A DNA stretch of 64,000 bases from Cepaea nemoralis (lineage: Eukaryota; Mollusca; Gastropoda; Stylommatophora; Helicidae): positions 169,001-233,000 of the forward strand of contig JACEFZ010005575.1 in NCBI GenBank assembly GCA_014155875.1, written 5' to 3'. The notes under the pieces were generated by a model. It did no database searches, had not been told where the DNA came from, and was given only the letters and a program-made list of their open reading frames with translations. The position numbers and the translations under genes are program-made. This document shows positions 41,475 through 53,193 of the stretch, piece after piece; position 1 is the stretch's first letter; the number at the start of each line of letters is the position of its first letter.

Positions 41475-44400
41475 ATGATGTCACAAATCAAAATTAATCG
41501 TTATGGTGCTAATCCCGTGAAGTCCCATCAGGCGATATAGTGCCGGGCCCCCTGCCTTGAGGGGGTCCACCCATGACTACTGGTGGTCACCTTCCCCTGT
41601 TCTGTGGAGTCAAGGCACAGAGGAGTAGGTTAAGAGCTATTGACCAAATACCACGGACACTCAACATACTACAGTGGAATGCCGATGGAGTTTACAAGAA
41701 GAAAGACTCCCTAACACAGCGTCTCCATAAAGATAGAATAGATGTGGCATGCATTCAAGAGACACACCTCAACGCCAATCACAAATTCTCAGTCAGAGGA
41801 TATCAGGCCACACGTTTCGACAGCGAAGGACACAAAGGAGGAGTTCTAATACTTACATGAAATACAATACCTTGCAGCAAAGTATCTGTGATCTCTGACA
41901 ACCAAACGGAAATTATAGGTGTTGATATAATGATAAAGGACGTGAAAATAAGAATCTACAATCTGTATAGCCCAGCAGATAAGGACCGTACACTCTCAAA
42001 CATGAAAATAACTGACACAAACTGCATTATTGTCGGAGACTTTAATAGCCGTTCAGAAAGATGGGGATACCCAGATACTGACAAAAGAGGAGATGAATTG
42101 GAGGACTGGGAAATAGACTCAAATCTCCATCTACTCAACAAAGCGGATGACACACCGAGCTTCTACTCCAGAAGATGGCTTACCACTTCTACTCTAGACT
42201 TAGCTTTCTGCACAGGAGACATCCTCCACAAAATCAATTGCCATGTGCTGGACCAATTAGCAGGTAGTGACCACAGACCAATCAAGCTTGTAATGAATAT
42301 GGAGTATGTTCCACAGGAGCAAAAGCCCTTGCCCCGCTGGAATTACAAACGAGCAGACTGGGACAGATTTGCCATACTAACAGACAAATATTGTGAAAAC
42401 ATAAATACACGATATGGCAACATAAAGCAAATGGTGGAAAGTCTAAACAGAGCGATAATACAGGCAGCCACTGAGTCCATTCCAAGAGGAGCGAGGAAAA
42501 ATTACAAACCATACTGGACTGAAGAACTACAAAGTTTGGAGGACAAAGTTGAAGATGCCAGGAAGACAGCAGAGAGAGAACAAACAATTGAAGCGAACAT
42601 CTCTCTGAAAGCCATCTCAGCAAAATATAAAAGAACAGTTAATCAGACAACAAGAGATTGTTGGAGGGAAAAAACAGAAAACCTGAATTTTGACAGGGAT
42701 GGAAACAAACTATGGAAACTAGTGAAAGCCATGAACAATGAAGGACCTAGAAACAAACAAATAACAATTAAACAAGGAAATGCCTTGCTTACAGGAAAAA
42801 AGGCTGCAAATGCACTAATGGAACACTATGCAAATGCAAATCACATTGATATTACAACCGAACAGAAGAAAGCAATCAAAGACAAACAGATACATCATAG
42901 AAATACAGAGACAGCAGCAGAATATATGATGGCAAATCTAACAATGGAAGAAATGGAACAGGCAATGAATACCCTAAAAAAGAAGAAATCACCAGGAAAG
43001 GATGGAATCACAAATGAAATGCTAATAGGACTAGGCACCAAGGCAAAGAAGAAACTACTAGCAGTCCTAAATAACAGTTGGAAGAGAGGAATAGTCCCAC
43101 AGGCATGGAAGGAAGCTATATTAATACCAGTCCCAAAGAAAGGAAAAGACCTGGAAGAACCAAATGGCTATCGACCTATCAGTCTACTTAGCTGTGTAGG
43201 AAAATTAATGGAACGCATTATCAATGGCAGGCTAACATGGCATCTGGAAGAAAACAAACTCTTAACACCACACCAAGCAGGATTCAGAAAGTACAGATCC
43301 ACTGAAGATCAAATAACCTATATAGCTCAGGAAATAGAGGATGCCTTCCAAGAGAAAAAGCACACACTAGCAGTTTGGATAGATTTAGAAAAGGCATTTG
43401 ATAAAGTATGGAAGGAAGGACTGAAAGTAAAACTGCAAAAAATGCATGTTTGTGGAAAAATGTATAAATGGATCAGCCACTACCTTGAGAACAGAACTGC
43501 CAGGACAAAAGTACAAGGACAAACAAGCAAAATGATGCTGTTGGAGCAAGGTGTCCCCCAAGGAGGAGTTCTTTCACCAACATTATTCCTAGCATATATA
43601 AATGACATCACGGAAAATTTTCCAGCCAGAGTACACACATCCTCCTTTGCAGATGACCTAGCCATATGGACATCTGAAGAATATATTAGTACAGCTAACA
43701 GCAGAATACAGCAAGCCTTATTAGCGCTAGAGGACTGGTCAAAATCATGGCTAGTGAAGATAAGTGAGGAGAAAACAACATGCAAAGTGTTCTCCCTCTC
43801 AAATAAAACTCAGCAACCTAAGCTGGTATTGAATGGAAAAATATTGCGCCATGAAGAAAATCCAAACTATCTAGGAGTTACCTTTGATCGCCGCCTGACA
43901 TGGAAGACACAGGTTGAGAAAAATCTAACAAGAGCAAGGCAGAGAATGGCAATCATGAAAAAGCTTGCTGGTACAACGTGGGGAGCAGATGAGAAAGTTC
44001 TCAAGAAGTTATATACTGCACGGGTGAGGCCAGTACTGGAATATGGCATTGCAGCTTGGGCAACAGCAGCTAAGTCAAACTTTAACAAAATAAGTAGAGT
44101 CCAAAACCAAGGAATGCGAATCATAACTGGAAGCCTGAAGACAACGCCTATTAATGAACTAGAAAAGATCACTTGTTTACAACCAATGCAGGATAGAAGA
44201 GATAGCAGAGCCCAGCAACAAGCAGAAAAATTTAGAAGATTGACAGACCACCCTATGTACAACAGATTTAATGGTTTTGAAAAGGGAAGACTGAAGCGTA
44301 GCAACTTTGTAGAAACTGCAAAACGAAGGATTAGGGCAGATCCTATACTTAACATATCAACAGTCAAGCCCATACACAATGCACACAAGTTCCCAGCTTG

Positions 44401-45325
44401 GAGACAGCAGCAACTGCCTGAGATGATAGAAAACATTCCTGGTATTGAGAAAAAGAACACACAGCATGAAACCGAAAGAAGAGAAATAACCCTAAACTAC
44501 ATAAAAGAACATTACCCAAGCAGCAATTGGACCCATGCATATACAGATGGATCAGCCAAAAATTCAATAGAGAATGGAGGAGGAGGAATTCTCCTAAATT
44601 TAAAAAATGGAGTGAAAAAAACACATTCAATGGCAACTGGAAAATTTTCAAGTAACTTCAAAGCGGAGGTAGAGGCTCTGAAAACTGCAGCAGAAATGCT
44701 CCTGATGGAGGAAAATAAAGAGAAGCAAATAGCTATCTTCACAGATGCAAAGCCAGCTGTCTCAATACTGAAGAGCAATAACAGCACAGAACTAATTGAC
44801 CTAAGAGCAGCACTCCATGGTCTATGCCAGAAATCCAAAAAAGTTGTAATACAGTGGATCCCATCACATTGCAGTATACCTGGAAACGAAGAGGCTGACA
44901 GACTGGCAAAAGAGGGCGGACGACTACCACAGCCTGACATAGACATAACCTATAATGAGGCAAAGAGGTTGATAAAAAGCACTTATAGAACCAAATGGGA
45001 ATCAGAGCATCCAGGCCATCAGAAGGATGATGCATATTACAAACTCGACCGAAGAGAACAAGTAGCAATCTTCAGACTCCGCACAGGACATAACAGGCTG
45101 AAATACCACTTGTTCAATAAACTAAAGAAAGGAGATACCGATGAATGTAATTGTAGAACTGGAAAAATGACAGCAAAACATTTGCTGCAGGATTGCCCAA
45201 CGTATGCAGAACAGAGAAAGATATTTTGGCCCACACCTGCTTCATTTGAGGACAAGCTCTATGGAGATATCAACAAGCTCAAGTTGACCGCAGCTTACTT
45301 TAACTACATACAGGTTGACATTTAA
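41475..45325 (+). pseudogene. LINE-1 copy 2 polyprotein: endonuclease, RT, RNase H, two lesions
   Basis: The start ATG at 41475 (MMSQIKINRYGANPVKSHQA) is followed at about 41539 by a 1-bp loss relative to copy 1; at 41858 a CGA codon is now TGA. Otherwise the frame is open to 45325. APE endonuclease (LNILQWNADGVY, CIQETHLNA, IVGDFNSRSERWG, SDHRPIKL); RT (KKKSPGKDGITNEM, NGYRPISLLSCVGKLMERII, QAGFRKYRSTEDQI, WIDLEKAFDKVW, GVPQGGVLSPTLFLAYIN, SSFADDLAIW at about 43645); RNase H (AYTDGSAKNS, FTDAKPAVSIL, IPSHCSIPGNEEADRLAK); C-terminal CNCRTGKMTAKHLLQDCP. The 1145-codon piece from 41888 lacks only the first endonuclease motifs. Few changes relative to copy 3 imply recent activity. Confidence 0.92.
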
Positions 45326-45342
45326 AGGTGCATGAAGACCCA

Positions 45343-45725
45343 GAGGCATGAAATGGAATATTGCTTGGATAGCAAATCCATTATGTGGAAAGTCCAAATC
45401 GAAAGCTCGCTGTGTGGGCTTCATAAAAGGTGGAAAAGTGTCCTAGTGGCACGAAATGGAATATTGCTTGGATAGCAAATCCATTACATGGAAAGTCCGA
45501 ATCAAAAGCCCATTGTGTGGGCTTCATAAAAGGTGGAAAGGTGTCCTAGTGGCATGAAATGGAATATTGCTTGGATAGCAAATCCATTACGTGGAAAGTC
45601 CTAATCAAAAGCCCACTGTGTGGGCTTCATAAAAGGTGGAAAGTGTCCTAGTGGCATGAAATGGAATATTGCTTGGATAGCAAATCCATTACATGGAAAG
45701 TCCGAATCGAAAGCTCACAGTGTGG
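45343..45725 (+). repeat. ~105-bp tandem repeats in the copy 2 3' UTR, ~4 units
   Basis: Units contain GAAATGGAATATTGCTTGGA, TAGCAAATCCATTA, GAAAGTCC and GTGTGGGCTTCATAAAAGGT. Homologous to the arrays in copies 1 and 3. Confidence 0.9.
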
Positions 45726-46176
45726 ATGTCATCTGCAGACTGCATACTTCTGGTTTCCGGAAGAACAGCCTATGGTGAACGGAAGGCCCAATATACGAAG
45801 TGAGGCTAAGCAGCCATGTGCAGGATGTGACGATTCCTTGGGTGAGCCCAGTACCAGAGCGCTATGTATCGGCTCTGCAAGTATGGAAGCCTCCTTGGAT
45901 GGCGGGGAATGCCCATGGTCTGCCCCTGCCTTCCCTTGAGGGCTGACCAGGATCTTTGGCTGTTCTATATGGACCAGCTGGGATGGGGGATAACACCACA
46001 ACAGTGAGAGTCAAACGTCCTAAGAAACCCCCGGGAAGGTTAACCCGGTCAACAAATGCCAGCAGAAGTCGGATGTGTCGGCCTAACGGCGCAAGAACGC
46101 AGCTCTGCTGTAAACAGGCACAACGCAGTCACATCCGAAAAAATTACTCAGGATGAACGAAGAAGAAGAAGAAGAA

Positions 46177-49100
46177 GACTCAAATCTCCATCTACTCAAC
46201 AAAGCGGATGACACACCGAGCTTCTACTCCAGAAGATGGCTTACCACTTCTACTCCAGACTTAGCTTTCTGCACAGGAGACATCCTCCACAAAATCCATT
46301 GCCATGTGCTGGACCAATTAGCAGGTAGTGACCACAGACCAATCAAGCTTGTAATGAATATGGAGTATGTTCCACAGGAGCAAAAGCCCTTGCCCCACTG
46401 GAATTACAAACGAGCAGACTGGGACATATTTGCCATACTAACAGACAAATATTGTGAAAACATAAATACACGATATGGCAACATAAAGCAAATGGTGGAA
46501 AGTCTAAACAGAGCGATAATACAGGCAGCCACTGAGTCCATTCCAAGAGGAGCGAGGAAAAATTACAAACCATACTGGACTGAAGAACTACAAAGTTTGG
46601 AGGACAAAGTTGAAGATGCCAGGAAGACAGCAGAGAGAGAACAAACAATTGAAGCGAACATCTCTCTGAAAGCCATCTCAGCAAAATATAAAAGAACAGT
46701 TAATCAGACAACAAGAGATTGTTGGAGGGAAAAAACAGAAAACCTGAATTTTGACAGGGATGGAAACAAACTATGGAAACTAGTGAAAGCCATGAACAAT
46801 GAAGGACCTAGAAACAAACAAATAACAATTAAACAAGGAAATGCCTTGCTTACAGGAAAAAAGGCTGCAAATGCACTAATGGAACACTATGCAAATGCAA
46901 ATCACATTGATATTACAACCGAACAGAAGAAAGCAATCAAAGACAAACAGATACATCATAGAAATACAGAGACAGCAGCAGAATATATGATGGCAAATCT
47001 AACAATGGAAGAAATGGAACAGGCAATGAATACCCTAAAAAAGAAGAAATCACCAGGAAAGGATGGAATCACAAATGAAATGCTAATAGGACTAGGCACC
47101 AAGGCAAAGAAGAAACTACTAGCAGTCCTAAATAACAGTTGGAAGAGAGGAATAGTCCCACAGGCATGGAAGGAAGCTATATTAATACCAGTCCCAAAGA
47201 AAGGAAAAGACCTGGAAGAACCAAATGGCTATCGACCTATCAGTCTACTTAGCTGTGTAGGAAAATTAATGGAACGCATTATCAATGGCAGGCTAACATG
47301 GCATCTGGAAGAAAACAAACTCTTAACACCACACCAAGCAGGATTCAGAAAGTACAGATCCACTGAAGATCAAATAACCTATATAGCTCAGGAAATAGAG
47401 GATGCCTTCCAAGAGAAAAAGCACACACTAGCAGTTTGGATAGATTTAGAAAAGGCATTTGATAAAGTATGGAAGGAAGGACTGAAAGTAAAACTGCAAA
47501 AAATGCATGTTTGTGGAAAAATGTATAAATGGATCAGCCACTACCTTGAGAACAGAACTGCCAGGACAAAAGTACAAGGACAAACAAGCAAAATGATGCT
47601 GTTGGAGCAAGGTGTCCCCCAAGGAGGAGTTCTTTCACCAACATTATTCCTAGCATATATAAATGACATCACGGAAAATTTTCCAGCCAGAGTACACACA
47701 TCCTCCTTTGCAGATGACCTAGCCATATGGACATCTGAAGAATATATTAGTACAGCTAACAGCAGAATACAGCAAGCCTTATTAGCGCTAGAGGACTGGT
47801 CAAAATCATGGCTAGTGAAGATAAGTGAGGAGAAAACAACATGCACAGTGTTCTCCCTCTCAAATAAAACTCAGCAACCTAAGCTGGTATTGAATGGAAA
47901 AATATTACGCCATGAAGAAAATCCAAACTATCTAGGAGTCACCTTTGATCGTCGCCTGACATGGAAGACACAGGTTGAGAAAAATCGAACAAGAGCAAGG
48001 CAGAGAATGGCAATCATGAAAAAGCTTGCTGGTACAACGTGGGGAGCAGATGAGAAAGTTCTCAAGAAGTTATATACTGCACGGGTGAGGCCAGTACTGG
48101 AATATGGCATTGCAGCTTGGGCAACAGCAGCTAAGTCAAACTTTAACAAAATAAGTAGAGTCCAAAACCAAGGAATGCGAATCATAACTGGAAGCCTGAA
48201 GACAACGCCTATTAATGAACTAGAAAAGATCACTTGTTTACAACCAATGCAGGATAGAAGAGATAGCAGAGCCCAGCAACAAGCAGAAAAATTTAGAAGA
48301 TTGACAGACCACCCTATGTACAACAGATTTAATGGTTTTGGAAAGGGAAGACTGAAGCGTAGCAACTTTGTAGAAACTGCAAAACGAAAGATTAGGGCAG
48401 ATCCCATACTTAACATATCAACAGTCAAGCCCATTTACAGTGCACACAACTTCCCAGCTTGGAGACAGAAGCAACTGCCTGAGATGATAGAAAACATTCC
48501 TGGTATTGAGAAAAAGAACTCAGAATGAAACCGAAAGAAGAAAAATAACCCTTAACTACATAAAAGAACATTACCCAAGCAGCAATTGGACCCATGCATA
48601 TACAGATGGATCAGCCAAAGATTCAATTAGAAATGGAGGAGGAGGAATTCTCCTAAATTTAAAAAATGGAGCGATAAAAACACAGCCAGTGGGAACTGGA
48701 AAATTTTTAAGTAACTTCAAAGCGGAGGTAGAGGCTTTTAAAATTGCAGCAGAAATGCTCTTGATGGAGGAAAATAAAGAGAAGCAAATAGCTATCTTCA
48801 CAGATGCAAAGTCAGCTGTCTCAATACTGAAGAGCAAAAACAGCACAGAACTAGCTGACCTAAGAGCAGCACTCCATGGTCTATGCCAGAAATCCAAAAA
48901 AGTTGTAATACAGTGGATCCCATCACATTGCAGTATACCTGGAAATGAAGAGGCTGACAGACTAGCAAAAGAGGGTGGACGATTACCACAGCCTGATATA
49001 GACATAACCTATAATGAGGCAAAAAGGTTTATAAAAAGCACTTATAGAACCAAATGGGAATCAGAGCATCCAGGCCACCAGAAGGATGATGCATATTACA

Positions 49101-49384
49101 AACTCGACCGAAGAGAACAAGTAGCAATCTTCAGACTCCGCACAGGACATAACAGGCTGAAACACCACTTGTTCAATAAACTAAAGATAGGAGATACCGA
49201 TGAATGTAATTGTGGAACTGGTAAAATGACAGCTAAACATTTGCTGCAGGAGTGCCCAATATATGCAGAACAGAGAAAGATATTTTGGCCCACCCCTGCT
49301 TCGTTTGAGGACAAGCTCTATGGAGATATCAACAAGCTCAAGTTGACTACAGCTTACTTTAACTACATTCAGGTTGACATCTAA
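46177..49384 (+). pseudogene. LINE-1 copy 3 ORF: partial endonuclease, RT, RNase H, one frameshift
   Basis: The open frame of copy 3 continues from the tail of copy 2 (MNEEEEEEDSNLHLLNKADD at 46153, the E-run being the GAA tail) through the end of the endonuclease, a complete RT including SSFADDLAIW, to 48528. A 2-bp loss near 48518 shifts it; RNase H then continues in another frame, 48506-49384 (AYTDGSAKDSIRNGGGG, FTDAKSAVSILKSK, CNCGTGKMTAKHLLQECP). An accidental start inside the tail thus gives a 791-codon RT-containing frame. Confidence 0.9.
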
Positions 49385-50178
49385 AGGTGCATGAAGATGT
49401 ATTTAGACTGCCACACTTCATACCACAGGTATGTCGGCGTCCCAGAGGCATGAAATGGTATATTGCTTGGATAGCACATCCATTACGTGGAAAGTCCGAA
49501 TCAAAAGCTCACTGGGTGGGCTTCGTAAATGGTGGAAAAAAGTGTCCTAGTGACACGAAATGGAATATTGCTTGGATGGCAAATCCATTACGTGAAAAGT
49601 CCGAATCGAAAGCACACTGTGTGGGCTTCATAAAAGGTGGAAAAAGTGTCCTAGTGGCACGAAATGGAATATTGCTTGGATAGCAAATCCATTATGTGGA
49701 AAGTCTTAATCGAAAGCTCACTGTATGGATGTCATCTGCAGACTGCATTCTTCTGGTTTCCAGAGGAACAGCCTATGGTGATACGGAAGGCCCAATATAC
49801 GGAAGTGAGGCTAAGCAGCCATGTGCAGGACGTGACGATTCCTTGGGTGAGCCCAGTACCAGAGCGCTGTGTGATGGCTCTGCAAGTATGGAAGCCTCCT
49901 TGGATGGCTGGGGAATGCCCATGGTCTGCCCCTGCCTTCCCTTGAGGGTTGACCAGGATGTCTTTGGCTGTTCTATATGGGCCAGCTAGGATGGGGGATA
50001 ACACCACAACAGTGAGATTCAAATGTCCTAAGAAACCACCGGGAAGGTTAATCCGGTCAACAAATACCCACAGAAGTCGGATGTGTCGGCCTAACGGCGC
50101 AAGAACGCAGCTCTGCTGTAAACAGGCACAACGCAGTCACATCCGAAAAAAAAACCCGGATGAACGCAGAAGAAGAAG
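46177..50178 (+). mobile_element. LINE-1 copy 3, 5'-truncated, joined head-to-tail to copy 2
   Basis: Begins in the endonuclease domain (GACTCAAATCTCCATCTACT) directly after the (GAA)n tail of copy 2, without intervening DNA, and ends in its own (GAA)n tail followed by AAGACAGAGGAG. It is nearly identical to copy 2 through the RT domain and more diverged in the RNase H and 3' UTR (three ~105-bp repeats, about 49445-49735). Either copy 3 inserted into the tail of copy 2, or both arrived in one event. Confidence 0.92.
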
Positions 50179-50190
50179 AAGACAGAGGAG

Positions 50191-50640
50191 AAAATGATTG
50201 CAGATGGGTCACACTGAGTGTCTGAGATATTAGATGGTGCATGATGGTGGAAATTACCATGTGTTCACATACGTCCATTGTGTATGAATTTTTACCTCGT
50301 GAATTGGTCTGATTAGTCACTGCATTTCGCTACTGTTCTTAAACTTTGAGTGTGCTGATGTCAAAGTAGCAGTTTCAACCCTTACAACATCATGATTTGT
50401 GTCAGTTGACTTAAGCTGCCAGGCTGACCCGGTCTAAAGGAGTACCATTGGACGCCCAGGGAAGTACAGGCAGCCTACACAATATTGGCCACACCAGCCA
50501 CCGAGTACTGGTTGGTCTGTATAAATATGGGGTTGGCACCACACGTCAAGTGTGCCTTCATTCAGGCCTGGTTGAAAGTTAAGTTGGGTAAAATAAATTA
50601 TAATGTTTGTAAGTAATTTGCATATTTAAGACATGACTGA
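50191..50640. other. Intron 3 sequence with a SINE A scrap (50333-50400)
   Basis: GTTCTTAAACTTTGAGTGTG CTGATG-type sequence with GTAGCAGTTTCAACCCTTAC resembles part of the SINE A head. The remainder (CCAGGCTGACCCGG, GCCACCGAGTACTGGTTGG) is unassigned. Confidence 0.5.
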
Positions 50641-51219
50641 TTATATGAGGGGGCTTCAAATTAAAACATTAAATGCTTATTTTTTTGGGTGAATATATTC
50701 TGAAAAAGTAAAGAACAAATGTATTGTTTTTCGATGTAATCACCACTGTGTTCAATGTAAATCTTCCAGTGCCGATTAAGAGCTTAGATTCCAGTAGAAG
50801 AAAATGCTCTTCATCACGTGTGTAACCACTCATGCACCACCTGCTGTACCTTTTCACAGCATTCAAGCTGTTTTGAAACTTCCTACTCCACTCATACACT
50901 AGCTGGATTGGTAGGCATGCATCACCATACTGGACCTTCATTCGCCGATGAATTTCTATAGGTTTCACCTCTTCACTGATCACAAAATAGATAAAAGAAC
51001 GCTACTCCTCTTTGGTGCATGTCAAAAGTGAGGCACTGTCTTTAACCCGTTCTTTTGACTTGATCATGTTCATCTGCACCGTGATGTCACATGCTTAACA
51101 TTCTTGACATCCTTAACAACAATATTGACCCGTTACTAGACAATGTCATAGTTATTGCAATTTATATAATACTTTTAAGATTTTCACTTGAACCCCCTTG
51201 TAATTTGCATATTTAAGAC
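50613..51219. repeat. 20-bp direct repeats flanking a mariner relic
   Basis: GTAATTTGCATATTTAAGAC occurs at 50613-50632 and 51200-51219, exactly repeated. The second copy lies 31 bp before the last exon's first base. Confidence 0.8.
50649..51199 (-). mobile_element. Mariner transposon relic, internally deleted
   Basis: The minus-strand frame (50669-50983) has the mariner N-terminal helix-turn-helix pattern (ISEEVKPIEIHRRMKVQYGD, then VYEWSRKFQNSLNAVKR) and then jumps to a C-terminal-like end (FFRIYSPKK). The catalytic DD34D middle is missing. Ends GAGGGGGCTTCAAATT (left) and TTGAACCCCCTT (right) look like imperfect terminal inverted repeats; no clear TA duplication is visible. Confidence 0.7.
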
Positions 51220-51250
51220 TTATTATAATTCAACAACTTGTCTATTTCAG

Positions 51251-53193
51251 ATGTACTTCATGGTGGCCAGAATTCTCTTGCTGCTGTCAAAGATGAAAGT
51301 GCACAAATGCAGCCTGATGATAGAACAGCTATGTATAACACTTACTTTGACAAACAGTCAGATGTGTCCAAGAATCAAGACAATATGTTAACTTCACAAA
51401 ATGAAAACTCAAACAGCGAGTCGGATGATATGCAAACTTCACAAAATGAAAACTGGAGCAGTGAGTCAAATGATGTGCCTCCGGTGTCTGAAATAAATGA
51501 TAAACTATATAACATCAATGCAGATGAAGAAAGTCAAATAAAATCTGACGTTGGATGTAACGGTGATGAAGGCTCATCTAAACATAGTGGCAAGCCAAAA
51601 AAAGACAAAAGAACCTCGTTTATATGTGATATTTGTGGATTATCATTTGCTCATAATATATATCTTACACAGCATAAAACTAGACATACTGAAGACAAGC
51701 CTTACAAATGTGATATATGTAATTTAGTATTTCCCAAACGTAGTAGTTTGAAAGTGCACAACAGGAAACACACCGGAGAGAAGCCTTACAAATGTGATGT
51801 TTGTGAAGTGTCGTTTGCTCGAAGTTATTACCTTGTGAAGCACAGCAGAACACACTCTGTAGAGAAACTTTTCAAATGTGATGTTTGTGAAGTGTCATTT
51901 GCTCGAAGTGAATATCTAACAAAGCACATTAAAACACACACTGGAGAAAGGCCCTACAAGTGTGATGTTTGTGATATATCATTTGCACGAAGTGAATATC
52001 TTAAAAAGCATGTTAGAACACATACTGGAGAGAAGCCTTTTAAATGTAATGATTGTGATATATCATTTGGTCGAAGTTATGATCTGATAAAACACAATAG
52101 AAAGCATACTGGAGAGAAACTCTACAAATGTGATATTTGTGAAATATCATTTGCTCGAAGTGAATATCTAAGAAAGCATATTAGGACACACACAGGAGAG
52201 AGGCCATACAAGTGTGATGTTTGTGATTTATCATTTGCGAGAAGTGATTATCTACGACAGCACATTAGAACACATACTGGCGAGAAGCCTTACAAATGTG
52301 ATTTTTGTGAATTATCATTTGCACGAAGTCATGATCTGAAATTACATAGCAAAACACACAATGGAGAGAAGCATTACAAATGTGATGTTTGTGAAATATC
52401 ATTTGCTGAAAGTTATGATCTGATAAAACACAACAGGACACACAATGAAGAGAAACCTTACAAATGTGATGTTTGTGAAGCGTCATTTGCTCGAAGTAAT
52501 GACCTAACAGAACACAACAAAACACATGGTGAACAGAAACCTTACAAATGTGATATCTGTGAAATATCATTTGCTGAAGGCGGTGATCTAATAAAACATA
52601 ACAGAAAACACACTGGAGAGAAGCCTTACAAATGTGATGTTTGTGAACTATCATTTACTCGATGTGAATATCTAAGAAAGCATGTTAGATCACACACTGG
52701 AGAGAAGCCTTACAAATGTGATGTTTGTGAAATGTTGTTCGCTGAAAATTATGATCTAATAAATCACAGCCGAACACACACAGGAGAGAAGCCTTACAAG
52801 TGTGATGTTTGTGATATATCATTTACTCGAAGTGAATATCTAAGAAAGCACATTAGAACACACACTGGAGAGAAGCCTTACAAATGTCATGTTTGTGCGC
52901 TTTCATTTGCACGAAGTGATCATCTCAGGCAGCACACCCGAACACACACTGGAGAAAAGCTTCACAAATGTGACATTTGTGAAATATCGTTTGCCCGAAG
53001 TGAATATCTAAAAAGGCATTATAGAACACATACAGGAGAGACACCTTACAAATGTGATATTTGTGACATATCATTTGCTCGAAGTGATAATCTTCAACAG
53101 CATAACAAAATTCACACTGAAGAGAAAGATGACAAATGTGATGATAGTGATGTACTGTCTGTCTTGACATGCATTCAACCACTGAAGCATTAA
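51251..53193 (+). CDS. Zinc-finger gene, last exon: 18 tandem C2H2 fingers; 3' end replaced by LTR
   Basis: Sequence-specific nucleic-acid-binding protein, probably nuclear. Acceptor TTGTCTATTTCAG ends at 51250; phase 1 gives DVLHGGQNS. About 115 residues of acidic, S/N/Q-rich linker with a repeated LTSQNENSNSESDD-like motif precede the fingers. Then come 18 C2H2 fingers at 28-residue spacing with TGEKPYKC linkers, from FICDICGLSF to YKCDICDISF; a nineteenth (KCDDSDV) has lost its second Cys. Several fingers share the contact helix RSEYLRKH or RSYDLIKH. A retrotransposon inserted at 53159/53160: codons after DVLS (VLTCIQPLKH, stop at 53191) are LTR sequence. Without the insertion the frame would read SNQNS and stop, so only the tail differs. 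Spliced product about 709 residues with exons 1-3. The ortholog is not identifiable; such families expand lineage-specifically. Confidence 0.88.

Larger units (their letters stand above)
41092..46176 (+). mobile_element. LINE-1 copy 2, full length (I-like)
   Basis: Starts CCCCTCTGCTGTGTGTCCAC, the same 5' end as copy 1, and ends in a (GAA)n tail; 5.1 kb. The 12-bp string AAGACAGAGGAG precedes it (41080-41091) and recurs not at its own end but after copy 3 (50179-50190). Parts: ~380-bp 5' UTR with a duplicated ~103-bp block, one long ORF with two lesions, a 3' UTR with about four ~105-bp repeats, and a final ~180-bp conserved tail. It lies in intron 3 in sense orientation. Confidence 0.93.

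Noticed and set aside
41956..49314. Many minus-strand ORFs of 60-197 codons under LINE-1 copies 2 and 3
   Set aside because: Antisense shadows of the conserved RT/RNase H frame; the same shadows recur on the opposite strand in copy 1.
52265..52654. 129-codon antisense ORF under the zinc fingers
   Set aside because: A periodic shadow of the 84-bp finger repeat.
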